From Streptomyces sp. cf386 (GTDB taxonomy: Bacteria > Actinomycetota > Actinomycetes > Streptomycetales > Streptomycetaceae), in contig NZ_FNHV01000003.1 of the NCBI RefSeq assembly GCF_900103585.1, forward strand, positions 398,011 to 462,010: a stretch of 64,000 nucleotides of DNA, in the 5' to 3' direction. A program made the position numbers and the translations under genes. Within the stretch, counting starts at the first letter, position 1, and each line of letters begins with the position of its first letter. The notes below the pieces were generated by a model, which made no database searches, was not told where the DNA came from, and saw nothing but the letters and a program-made list of their open reading frames with translations. Of this stretch, positions 55,491 through 63,267 are shown in pieces.

Positions 55491-56699
55491 TCACCGTCGC
55501 CGCCCGCCGGTCCGGCGCACCGCCCGGAGAATTTCCTCGAATCGCGAAGCGCACGCCTCCAGGGCGAACTCCCGCTCGGCCAGCGCCCGGCTCTCCTTGC
55601 CCAGCGCCTCCGCGCCCATCGGGTCGTTCAGCACCTCGCGGACCCAGGTGGCCGCGCCGGCCAGCGAGGACTCCTCGGGGGCGAACACCGCCGAGCCGGC
55701 CTGACGGAGCAGCTTCGCCGCCAGGTTGTCCGCCGGCATCAGGCCCAGCACCGGGCGTCCGGCACACAGATAGGACAGCGTCTTGGAGGGGACGGAGAAC
55801 TCCCCGGCGTCCGCCGCCAGCAGCACGACCAGCACATCGCCCGCGCCCAGCACCTCGGGCAGCCGGTCGTAGGGCTGAAAGGGCAGCAGGGTCAGCTCGA
55901 CGCCACGGGCGGCGGCGGCCTCCTTGATGACCGGCACGGCCGGGCCGTCGTTGACGACGACGAGACGGACCCGTTCGCCCTGCTCACGCAGCGTCTGGGC
56001 GAGCCGCACCAGCAGGGCGGGGTTGTGCTTCAGGCCGATCGTGCCGGAGTACAGCAGGGTCCGGACGCCGGTGAGACCGTGCTCCGCAGACCAGGCGTTG
56101 GCCCGCTCCACGGGGCGGATCTCGTCCAGCGGCGCCCAGTTGGGGATGACGGTGACCTTGTCGGCGGTGCCCCACTCCCGGTGGATCCGCACGAAGGAGT
56201 CGGCGATCACCACGACCGCCGAGGCGCGTCGCGCCGACCACTTCTCGCCCTGCTCGAAAACCCTGGCGGCGACGCCCATCAGCTTCGACACACCCGCGGC
56301 GGCAAAGCTCTTGAGAGCTACGGCGGTGATGTCCTGGTGCCACAGCACCCAGGGGATGCGCAGCGCCCTCAGCGCCGACGCGGCCACGACCAGGGTCGGG
56401 ATCGGCAGATTCCCCAACATCGCCACGTCCGGCTTCTCGCGCCGTACCTGTCGGGCCAGTTCCAGGCCCAGCCGGGTCTCCTGGAAGAGGCGTCGGACGT
56501 AGGCGCCCTTGTCGAGCACGATGCGGTCGCCGATGGTGACGAAGCGGAGGCCGACGTCCGTGTCCTTCGCGAGGTTGCCCTTCCCGGAGACGTAGGCCGG
56601 GCAGGTCGAGTGCACGACGTCATGACCCCGGTGCGCCAGCTCGCGGCTGAGCTGGGCCTGGAAGGGGTGTCCGCTGTAGTCGTGGACGAGGATCCTCAT
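55491..56699 (-). CDS. GT4-family glycosyltransferase
   Basis: 402 residues of GT-B fold. MRILVHDYSGHPFQAQLSREL, with LARRGH-type residues, begins the acceptor domain. VIPNWAPLDEI, LYSGTIGLKHNP, FSVPSKTLSYLCAGRPVLGLMP (the EX7E-like donor region) and WVREVLNDP are of the WbuB-like GT4 family. It likely adds a sugar to the lipid-linked repeat unit. ATG 56699 follows GGGAGAG. It is directly downstream of the GDP-mannose epimerase homologue, so an epimerised GDP-sugar is a plausible donor (inference). Confidence 0.88.
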   Translation of the reverse strand: MRILVHDYSGHPFQAQLSRELAHRGHDVVHSTCPAYVSGKGNLAKDTDVGLRFVTIGDRIVLDKGAYVRRLFQETRLGLELARQVRREKPDVAMLGNLPIPTLVVAASALRALRIPWVLWHQDITAVALKSFAAAGVSKLMGVAARVFEQGEKWSARRASAVVVIADSFVRIHREWGTADKVTVIPNWAPLDEIRPVERANAWSAEHGLTGVRTLLYSGTIGLKHNPALLVRLAQTLREQGERVRLVVVNDGPAVPVIKEAAAARGVELTLLPFQPYDRLPEVLGAGDVLVVLLAADAGEFSVPSKTLSYLCAGRPVLGLMPADNLAAKLLRQAGSAVFAPEESSLAGAATWVREVLNDPMGAEALGKESRALAEREFALEACASRFEEILRAVRRTGGRRR

Positions 56700-56727
56700 C
56701 GTCTGCTCTCCCGGCCGGTTCGAGGGG

Positions 56728-57708
56728 TCAGGAGTGAGCGAGCTTGACCTGGTCGTAGACCCAGGCATAGGTCTTCTCCAGGCCTTCGGCCAGGGGGATC
56801 GACGGCTCCCAGCCGTACAGTTCGCGGATCAGGGCGTTGTCGGAGTTACGGCCGCGTACGCCCTGCGGGGCGTCCAGCTGGTACTTGCGCTCACAGCGGA
56901 TGCCCGCGATCTCCTCGACGATGTCCACCAGCTGGTTGATGGTGACCAGTTCGGAAGAGCCGAGGTTGACGGGGACACTGCTGGTCCCGTTCATGAACAT
57001 CTGCGTGCCGTGCAGGCAGTCGTCGATGTACATGAAGGAACGGCTCTGCCGGCCGTCGCCCCAGATGTCGATCCGGTGCTCACCGGAGATGACCGCCTCG
57101 GCGATCTTGCGGCACACGGCCGCCGGGGCCTTCTCGCGGCCTCCGGTCCAGGTGCCCGCGGGGCCGTACACGTTGTGATAGCGCGCCACTCGGCAGGTGA
57201 ACCCGTAGTCCTCCTCGTAGTGGCGGCACATCCGCTCGGAGAACAGCTTCTCCCAGCCGTAGCCGTCCTCGGGCTGGGCCGGGTACGCGTCCTCCTCCTT
57301 CAACGCGGTGACGTTCGAGGCGACCTGCTTGCCGGCGGCGTACACACAGGCGGACGAGGAGTAGAAGTAGCGCTCGACACCGGCCTCGTGGGCGGCCTTG
57401 AGCATATGGGTGCTGGTCAGCACCGACATCATGCAGGCGGCCTTGTGGTTCTCGATGAAGCCCATGCCGCCCATGTCGGCGGCCAGCATGTAGACCTGGC
57501 CGGCGCCCCGGACGGCGGCGCGGGCGTCGTCGAGGAGCGACAGGTCGGCGACGACGTTCTCGGCGTCGGGGTGCAGTTGGTGCCACTCGTGCTCCGGCTT
57601 GATGTCGACACAGCGGACCGACAGCCCCTGCGCAAGGAGGTCGGCAGCGAGATGCCCGCCGATGAATCCCCCGCCTCCGGCAACAACGACGTTCACCTGC
57701 TTGGTCAT
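56728..57708 (-). CDS. GDP-mannose 3,5-epimerase homologue
   Basis: 326 residues of extended SDR fold. VVAGGGGFIGGHLA binds NAD. DMGGMGFIENHKA, SSSACVYAAGKQ (with the catalytic Cys), DGYGWEKLFSE (YxxxK), RYHNVYGPAGTWTGGREKAPAA, IWGDGRQSRSFMYIDDC and GVRGRNSDN are, from memory, close to plant GDP-mannose 3,5-epimerases. Those convert GDP-D-mannose to GDP-L-galactose or GDP-L-gulose. ATG 57708 follows GGAGGAG. It likely feeds an uncommon sugar into this polysaccharide. Confidence 0.88.
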   Translation of the reverse strand: MTKQVNVVVAGGGGFIGGHLAADLLAQGLSVRCVDIKPEHEWHQLHPDAENVVADLSLLDDARAAVRGAGQVYMLAADMGGMGFIENHKAACMMSVLTSTHMLKAAHEAGVERYFYSSSACVYAAGKQVASNVTALKEEDAYPAQPEDGYGWEKLFSERMCRHYEEDYGFTCRVARYHNVYGPAGTWTGGREKAPAAVCRKIAEAVISGEHRIDIWGDGRQSRSFMYIDDCLHGTQMFMNGTSSVPVNLGSSELVTINQLVDIVEEIAGIRCERKYQLDAPQGVRGRNSDNALIRELYGWEPSIPLAEGLEKTYAWVYDQVKLAHS

Positions 57709-57801
57709 GGCAGCTCCTCCAGAAATCCCGGGATCCGATATCCGGTAGGCTATGTGCCATATTTCCTCATTTGCGCCATATGCCACGCGCATCCGTGTTC
57801 C

Positions 57802-57862
57802 GAGTCACTCGATGACTCCGTATGGGCCTGTCATCGGCAGATCTCGGGAATCGGAGTCATCG
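57802..57862. repeat. inverted repeats upstream of the epimerase gene
   Basis: An 11-bp perfect inverted repeat (CGATGACTCCG at 57810-57820 and CGGAGTCATCG at 57852-57862) overlaps a second one (GAGTCA at 57802, TGACTC at 57813). Three GAGTCA/TGACTC sites thus fall within 61 bases between the methyltransferase-like gene and the epimerase gene. It could be an operator or a long-loop terminator. Confidence 0.6.
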
Positions 57863-57874
57863 AAGTCACCGGAA

Positions 57875-58648
57875 TCAACAGACCTCGAACCACAGCGAAG
57901 CGGGAAAGTGCCCCTCCCCTGATACGAGACCGTCGCGGTGGGGCGCCGGCCGATAGTCCGGGAACACCGCCCGCATTTCGTCGGCCTTCTCGTAGTGCAG
58001 ATGGGACAGGCACGCGAGGATCCGGGCGCGGTCGTTGTGCGTCAGAAAGGCCCGCACCAGCGAGGTTTCCGCCCAGTGCAACACGCTGTCCAGCAGGTCG
58101 CACTGGTAGTCGTACGGCAGATAGATGTCGTGGACGTGCACGATGACACCGGGTGCGAGACGCGGGAACACCTCCAGGACGAGGAAGTTCACATCCGAAC
58201 CGGGCTTGACCACATGGGACGAGTCGACGAAGAGCACGTCACCCGCGGTCAGGGAGGTGAACACCGCCAGGCCGACGGCCTGGACCGGCGTGCGGTGCAG
58301 GCGGACGCGGTCGTCGCGGGTCAGCCAGTCGCGCGGGTACGGCTCGACGCAGGTCACCGTCCCGGGATGCCCCTCCTCGGCATTGCGGGTGAGTGCCTGC
58401 AGCGCGATATGCGTGGAGACACCGCTGCCCACTTCGAGATACCGGCCGGGGCGGAGTGTGCGCAGGATGCCGTGCAGGGCCTGCGCCTCGATATAGCCGT
58501 ATCCGGGGCCGAGTTCACCCGCCTTCTCGAGCACCGCGTTTCCACGGTATTCGTCGACGAACGGCATGCACGCTTTCTGGGATTCCGCCAGACCGCGCAC
58601 GTCCGGAGCCGAGGAATAGTAGTGACGCGGCGCGACCAGGATCCCCAC
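57875..58648 (-). CDS. class I SAM methyltransferase-like protein
   Basis: About 257 residues. YLEVGSGVSTHIALQAL is the SAM-binding glycine motif, VTCVEPYPRDWL the acidic strand, GDVLFVDSSHVVKPGSDVNF the following strand, and VIVHVHDIYLPYDY the metal/substrate region seen in Methyltransf_24-type sugar or macrocin O-methyltransferases. It may methylate a sugar of the repeat unit. GTG 58648 is the only clear start in frame before a stop codon upstream; the ribosome-binding site is weak. Confidence 0.72.
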   Translation of the reverse strand: MGILVAPRHYYSSAPDVRGLAESQKACMPFVDEYRGNAVLEKAGELGPGYGYIEAQALHGILRTLRPGRYLEVGSGVSTHIALQALTRNAEEGHPGTVTCVEPYPRDWLTRDDRVRLHRTPVQAVGLAVFTSLTAGDVLFVDSSHVVKPGSDVNFLVLEVFPRLAPGVIVHVHDIYLPYDYQCDLLDSVLHWAETSLVRAFLTHNDRARILACLSHLHYEKADEMRAVFPDYRPAPHRDGLVSGEGHFPASLWFEVC

Positions 58649-58751
58649 CCTGGAGAGGGCCTTGTTCGCGACGACCGTCTGGCGCTTGGCGAACCGCTTG
58701 ATCTACTGCCGAACACGCAGCGAAATTCGACTGTCTTCCATGGTCGTCCCA

Positions 58752-59924
58752 CTATCCGTTTCGGTAGATGTCTTCCAGCCGGTCCGCCACCGCGTGAATG
58801 GAGAAGCAGTCCTCCACCGCACTCCTGCCCGCTGCCACCAGCCGGTCCCGCTGCTCCATGTCGGTGAGCACCTCACAGACCGCATCGGCCATGGCCTGCG
58901 GGCTGCCGTCCGTGACGATCGCCGCTCCGCGGTGCGCGAGTTCGTCCGCCATACCGCAGGTGTCGGTGCACACCACCGGGGTTCCGGCGGACAGGGCCTC
59001 GATCACGGTCATGGGGAACGGCTCGTCCACGCTCGGCAGCACGTACACCGCCGCTTTCGCATAGGCACGCAGCGCCTCGGCGTACGACAGCGCCCCTCCG
59101 TAGGAGACGACCTCCCCGAGCCGATGGTCGGCGATGAGCTGACGCACCGTCGGCAGCAGGCCCTCGTCCGCCCCGTGCAGGGTGAAGCACGCGTCGGGCA
59201 GCTTCCGGTGCACCAGCGCGGCCATCTCGACGAACGCGTCCGGGCGCTTGCGCGGGTGCAGCCGCGCCATGAAGAGCACCTCCGGGGCGCGCGGCCGGCG
59301 CTCCGCCACGGCGCCCTGCCCGGGCCGCACGCCGTTGGGAAGCCTCAACAGCGGCGGCCCCTCCGGCCCGATGACCTCGGACACGGCCCGCCGCTCCCGC
59401 TCGGTGAGCACCAGACAACCGCGCGCCCGGCGCAGAAGAGGTACGTACAGCCGGTCGAAGAGCCGGGCGACCACCCTGTGGCGCGGCTCCACCATGCCGT
59501 GCGTCTGCGTGAAGAACCTCTTCCCGCGCAACGCGGCCACGGCGAGCGCGGTCAGCGAGACGAGGTCGCGTCCCGCGTGGATGTGCACGACGTCGGCCCT
59601 GCCCATGGAGCGCCACATGTCCCGGACGAGCAGCGGATGCATGATCCCGGTGAAGCGGCCGGGCAGCAGCGCACGCGCCGGACGGGTGTGCAGCGGCACC
59701 GAGCCGATGTAGGCCGGCGCACCGGATCGGCCCCGCCACAAGGACAGCAGCCTGACCTCGTGGCCGCGCGCCGCGCACTCCTCCAGTTGCCCCGCCGCCA
59801 CGCTCGTAGGACCGCCGTACGCTCCGTCCTCGCTGACGAGCGTCACCACATGAACGAGCTTCAACGCACGCCCTTCCGCCTGCCTGGTCACATGCCTCGT
59901 CGGGCGCCCCTCCGCCTGCCTCAT
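58752..59924 (-). CDS. GT4-family glycosyltransferase
   Basis: 390 residues. LVHVVTLVSEDGAYGGPTSVA opens the acceptor domain; HIHAGRDLVSLT, RLPNGVRPGQG, FMARLHPRKRPDAFVEMA, VDEPFPMTVIEALSAGTPVVCTD (the EX7E motif) are GT4 hallmarks. ATG 59924 overlaps the stop of the acyltransferase gene (ATGA), which supports the long start. The first 20 residues contain RQAEGR twice and are not part of the fold; a TTG near residue 22 is an alternative. Confidence 0.88.
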   Translation of the reverse strand: MRQAEGRPTRHVTRQAEGRALKLVHVVTLVSEDGAYGGPTSVAAGQLEECAARGHEVRLLSLWRGRSGAPAYIGSVPLHTRPARALLPGRFTGIMHPLLVRDMWRSMGRADVVHIHAGRDLVSLTALAVAALRGKRFFTQTHGMVEPRHRVVARLFDRLYVPLLRRARGCLVLTERERRAVSEVIGPEGPPLLRLPNGVRPGQGAVAERRPRAPEVLFMARLHPRKRPDAFVEMAALVHRKLPDACFTLHGADEGLLPTVRQLIADHRLGEVVSYGGALSYAEALRAYAKAAVYVLPSVDEPFPMTVIEALSAGTPVVCTDTCGMADELAHRGAAIVTDGSPQAMADAVCEVLTDMEQRDRLVAAGRSAVEDCFSIHAVADRLEDIYRNG

Positions 59925-60469
59925 CGCACTCCCCTGCCCATGACGACCTCACCCGGCGCGACATCGCGATGGGCGACCGCCGCGGCACCCACCACAGCGC
60001 CCCGGCCGACGGTGACCCCGCGCAGCACGACGGCCCGCGCCGCGATCCAGGCGCCGGGCTCCAGATGGATGGGCCCGTTGTCGAACTCGAAGGTGGGGGT
60101 GTGGTGTTGATGACTTCCGGTGCACAGCAGCGCGTCCTGGGAGACGCAGACATCGCTGCCGATGGTGATCCGCTCCAGGTTCAGCAACCAGGCGCCGTCG
60201 CCGATCCACACGTCGTCGCCGACCTCCAGCCGCCACGGCCAGTGCACACGGACCCGCTGTCGGATCAGCACCCGCTGCCCGATCCGCGCGCCGAAGGCCC
60301 TCAGCAGAGCGGGCCGCCAGCGGTCCGGGAACCACCATTTGACGAAGACGAGGTGGAGTACGGCGAACCAGGCTGCCTGAACGAGCAGGGGACGCCCCTT
60401 GTCATAACCGGCTCCGGTGAACCCTCGCAGCGAGCGTTCCACGGCGGTCGGCGCCGCGGTGTCTGCCAT
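59921..60469 (-). CDS. hexapeptide-repeat sugar O-acyltransferase (WcaF-like)
   Basis: 182 residues. After a hydrophobic helix (PLLVQAAWFAVLHLVFVKWWFP), RAFGARIGQRVLIRQRVRVHWPWRLEVGDDVWIGDGAWLLNL and VCVSQDALLCTGSHQHHT give the left-handed beta-helix and catalytic His. WIAARAVVLRGVTVGRGAVVGAAAVAHRDV closes it. This matches maltose/WcaF-type acetyltransferases. ATG 60469 follows AAGGAAGGG. It likely acetylates a sugar of the polysaccharide. Confidence 0.87.
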   Translation of the reverse strand: MADTAAPTAVERSLRGFTGAGYDKGRPLLVQAAWFAVLHLVFVKWWFPDRWRPALLRAFGARIGQRVLIRQRVRVHWPWRLEVGDDVWIGDGAWLLNLERITIGSDVCVSQDALLCTGSHQHHTPTFEFDNGPIHLEPGAWIAARAVVLRGVTVGRGAVVGAAAVAHRDVAPGEVVMGRGVR

Positions 60470-60494
60470 GGCGGGCCCTTCCTTGTGAATCGAG

Positions 60495-60570
60495 TCAACC
60501 GGGTCAGTCGGGCCATTCGGATCAGTCGGAGTCGGATCAGTCGGACCAGTCGGACCAGTCGGGTCAGGAG
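60495..60570. repeat. degenerate 9-bp tandem repeats
   Basis: About seven copies of a GGATCAGTC / GGACCAGTC unit between the acyltransferase start and the end of the CDP-alcohol phosphatidyltransferase gene. They begin at that gene's stop codon. On the minus strand they would encode a P-T-G/D repeat, but no start codon supports translation. Confidence 0.7.
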
Positions 60571-61280
60571 AGTTCCCGGAACCATTTGGCGAGGAATGTC
60601 GGCACGAACAGCAGATGGGCCACCAGCAATGCCGCATACAGCGCGAAGAAGACCCTCTGGTTCCCCAGGAACACGAAGATCAGGCACAGCAGGCCGTAAT
60701 CCAGGGGCAGCAGCGCCATTCCACGCGCAGCGGAGGGCGGATGCGTCGGCCGGGATACCGGGCCGGCCCGCACCTCGGCCTCCCGCCGTCTGAGCTGTTC
60801 CGTGAGCATTCCTCCGAAGAACAGCAGGACGGCGGCGAACTGAAAGGCGATCGGGGTGAGCAGCAGGACGGGACGCGGCAGCTCGAAGAATCGGTAGAAG
60901 GAGATCAGTACGGCCGCATGGATGCCCAGGACCTTCGCACAGTCCACGACATGGTCCGTCCACTCCCCGACAGGGCTGGCCGCCCCGTGCAGCCGGGCCA
61001 GTTGACCGTCCGCGGAATCAAGCGCGAAGCCCACGAGCAGGGCGAGCGCGACCCATCCCCCGAGCGTGTGCGAGGGGGAGCAGGAGGCGATCGCGGCAAT
61101 GGCCGGGAAGGTGGCCAGCGCGCTCGCGGCGGTCACATGGTTGGGCGAGAGCCCGATGCGATGCGCCGCGGCCGCGAGCAGCCTTCCGGCGGGCCGATTG
61201 ACGAATCGCGCGTAGCCGGGAACCCCGCGAGCGGGCTTCTGCGCCGTCGAGAGCTGCCTCAGTGCGCTGGGGAAGTCCAC
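60564..61280 (-). CDS. CDP-alcohol phosphatidyltransferase-family protein
   Basis: 238 residues, about six membrane helices. DSADGQLARLHGAASPVGEWTDHVVD is the full CDP-alcohol transferase signature DxxDGxxARxxxxxxxxGxxxDxxxD. Such enzymes join a CDP-activated alcohol to an acceptor alcohol with loss of CMP. In this polysaccharide locus, with a TagD-like nucleotidyltransferase gene 11 kb away in the same strand run, a role in making a phosphodiester-linked lipid or glycan group is inferred. The start is GTG 61280. Confidence 0.88.
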   Translation of the reverse strand: MDFPSALRQLSTAQKPARGVPGYARFVNRPAGRLLAAAAHRIGLSPNHVTAASALATFPAIAAIASCSPSHTLGGWVALALLVGFALDSADGQLARLHGAASPVGEWTDHVVDCAKVLGIHAAVLISFYRFFELPRPVLLLTPIAFQFAAVLLFFGGMLTEQLRRREAEVRAGPVSRPTHPPSAARGMALLPLDYGLLCLIFVFLGNQRVFFALYAALLVAHLLFVPTFLAKWFRELS

Positions 61281-61511
61281 GCTCTCTCCGGTGGAACGCT
61301 AGTCGGGGATGTGATCGAGCACCTCTCACCTCGATGACGACCATGTCCCGAACGTAGGCGCTCGGTCCCACGGGGTCCGATTGGACAAGCGGGCTTATCG
61401 TGAGATCCACCCGATCAGCTCACCCGATTTACCGGCAAGCCGCCTTGAGATGCCTTCCCCGGATTGATTGAGTGGCGAAAAGAGGGGGATTCCGAAGCAA
61501 GGGCAGAAAGC
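61281..61511. other. divergent intergenic region
   Basis: 231 bases between the leftward CDP-alcohol phosphatidyltransferase gene and the rightward glycosyltransferase. No small gene is evident. Promoters for both directions must lie here, but no -10/-35 pair convinced me. Confidence 0.3.
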
Positions 61512-63220
61512 ATGTACGTCGAGCAGACGGCAGCCGACCTTCACCTCCTCCGCAAGCCGGAGGACCCCGCATCCGCGCATCGTCAGGCGGACAAAAAGAG
61601 AGAACTCTCCCTTGCCTTCGGACTGTTCTGCGCGACATTTTTCACGCACGCAGCCCTCGCCCTGTTCATCGGCGCGAACGGCTGGGACGACGGATCCATC
61701 ACGCTGGCGTTCGCCCGCACTTTTGCCGATTCCGGCCAGATCGCGCTGACCCCGGCATCAGAAACGGTCGAGGGTTTTTCCAGTCCCCTTTGGTTTCTGC
61801 TGATGGCGGGCACCTTCCGCGTGCTGCCCTTGGATTTCGACGGCATGATCCTGGCAAGCCAGCTGTGGTCCGGGATCTTCGCGGCCCTCGGTGCGGGCTC
61901 GTTCACACCATGCTGCGACCGTACGGCCGCGTCCAGGCCTGGCTGCTCGGCCTGGTGCTCTTCGGGTACGGGCCGTTCCTCAACGAGACCATCAACGGCA
62001 TGGAGATGACGTCACTGTCCGCGGTGGCGCTCGCGATCGTATGGCTGGTGCGGAGCGGCCATCGGTATGCGTGGATCGGGCTGGCACTGCTGGCTGCCAC
62101 GGCCCCGTGGATCCGGGCGGAGGCCGTCGGCTACGTCGTCGCCGGCGCCGTGGTGCTGGCGATCTCGTCGAAGCGGTATCGCCGCCGGGCGTGGGCCCTT
62201 GCCGCGGGGGCCGTTCTCTCGCTGGCGGTGCTCACAGCGGTTCGCCTGGCGATTTTCGGCTCGCTGCTGCCGAACACGATGCTGGCCAAACAGTCCAGCC
62301 CGTACAGCGCGGACTCGACCGTCAGGCAGTTGCTGCAGATGTTCGTGGCCGCAGTCGAGGTCCTCTACGTCCTGCTGCCGGCAGCGGTCATCGTCGTCAC
62401 GGCACTGGCGGGCACGCGCGGCGGGTTGCGGACCGTGGGCGCCGTGGCGTTCCGGCGTATGCGCTCACGGAGTTGGCATCCCGTCGCGGCCTTCAGCGTC
62501 GGGTACCTCGTGGCTGTCGCCGCGTTCAACGTGGGGATCGGACGGAACTGGGGCTACATCGGACGGATGGAGCAGTCCGCGATCGCGCTGGGCGTGGTGG
62601 CGGTCGTCCTGTCCAGGCCTCGTGTCATGCGATCCCTGAAATCCACGCCCCGTCTCGTCGCCGTGATCGCCGCGCTGCTCCTGCTCTCGTCCTGCGGTAT
62701 CGAAAGGCAGTTCATCGCCGCGCGGCTCCACCCGGAGCATCAGGTGGCTGTCACCCCGGCCGTGTACCGAACGGCCGGTGAGGCGATGGACGAGGTACGG
62801 GTCAGGCTGGGAATGCCGGAGCTGACCGTGTTGACGCCGGATGTCGGCGGGTCGAGCCTGTGCTGCTCGAACCTGAGGATCCTCGACCTCGCGCTGCTGG
62901 CCAACACCGCGCTCGCGCACGACGGATACGCCGCGCTGCCGTCGTATCTGAAGGCGAGCAATCCCGATCTGGTGGAAGCACACGGCATGTGGTCGGAGGC
63001 CTCGAAGCTGTACGACATCGACCGTTTCCGGGGCCACTACACACCGGTCGTCGTGCGTGGAAGGTGGATGTACCTGCGAAACGACCTCCGCCGGGAACTC
63101 GATTCGCGGTGCACACCGATCACCCCTGAGGAAGCACGCCCGCTTCGCTACCGCGGCGCCGATGTCGACGAGCGATATGTGCGCTCCCTGAATCTCGCAT
63201 CGGTGTGCCGGATCTCCTGA
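61512..63220 (+). pseudogene. membrane glycosyltransferase interrupted by a frameshift
   Basis: ATG 61512, with AAGGG upstream, starts a membrane protein whose first loop WDDGSITLAFARTFADSGQIAL and TVEGFSSPLWFLLMAG are typical of GT-C type sugar transferases. Near 61890-61908 the conserved reading passes from one frame to another (a one-base loss would explain it). The rest, VHTMLRPYGRVQAWLLGLVLFGYG to the stop at 63218-63220, has the remaining helices and an extracellular C-terminal domain. Either the gene is broken or the sequence has a one-base error; no slippery heptamer is seen at the junction. If intact, it would be about 569 residues. Confidence 0.75.
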
Positions 63221-63221
63221 C

Positions 63222-63267
63222 GGCGTCAATACGCCCCGTGTCAGTACGCACCGTGTCAGTACGCACC
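63222..63267. repeat. tandem repeat across the sugar transferase stop codon
   Basis: GTGTCAGTACGCACC occurs at 63238-63252 and 63253-63267, with a diverged copy just before. Each copy reproduces the final codons and TGA of the minus-strand sugar transferase (G-A-Y-stop). Confidence 0.8.

Noticed and set aside
60470..60637. Collagen-like P-T-G/D extension at the N-terminus of the acyltransferase
   Set aside because: It derives from the 9-bp tandem repeat, overlaps the upstream gene and lacks a ribosome-binding site; ATG 60469 has a good one.
61472..61900. Second frame before the frameshift as the true start of the glycosyltransferase
   Set aside because: Its translation there is Arg/Gly/Pro-rich without membrane helices, whereas the other frame carries the conserved WDDGSITLAFA loop.
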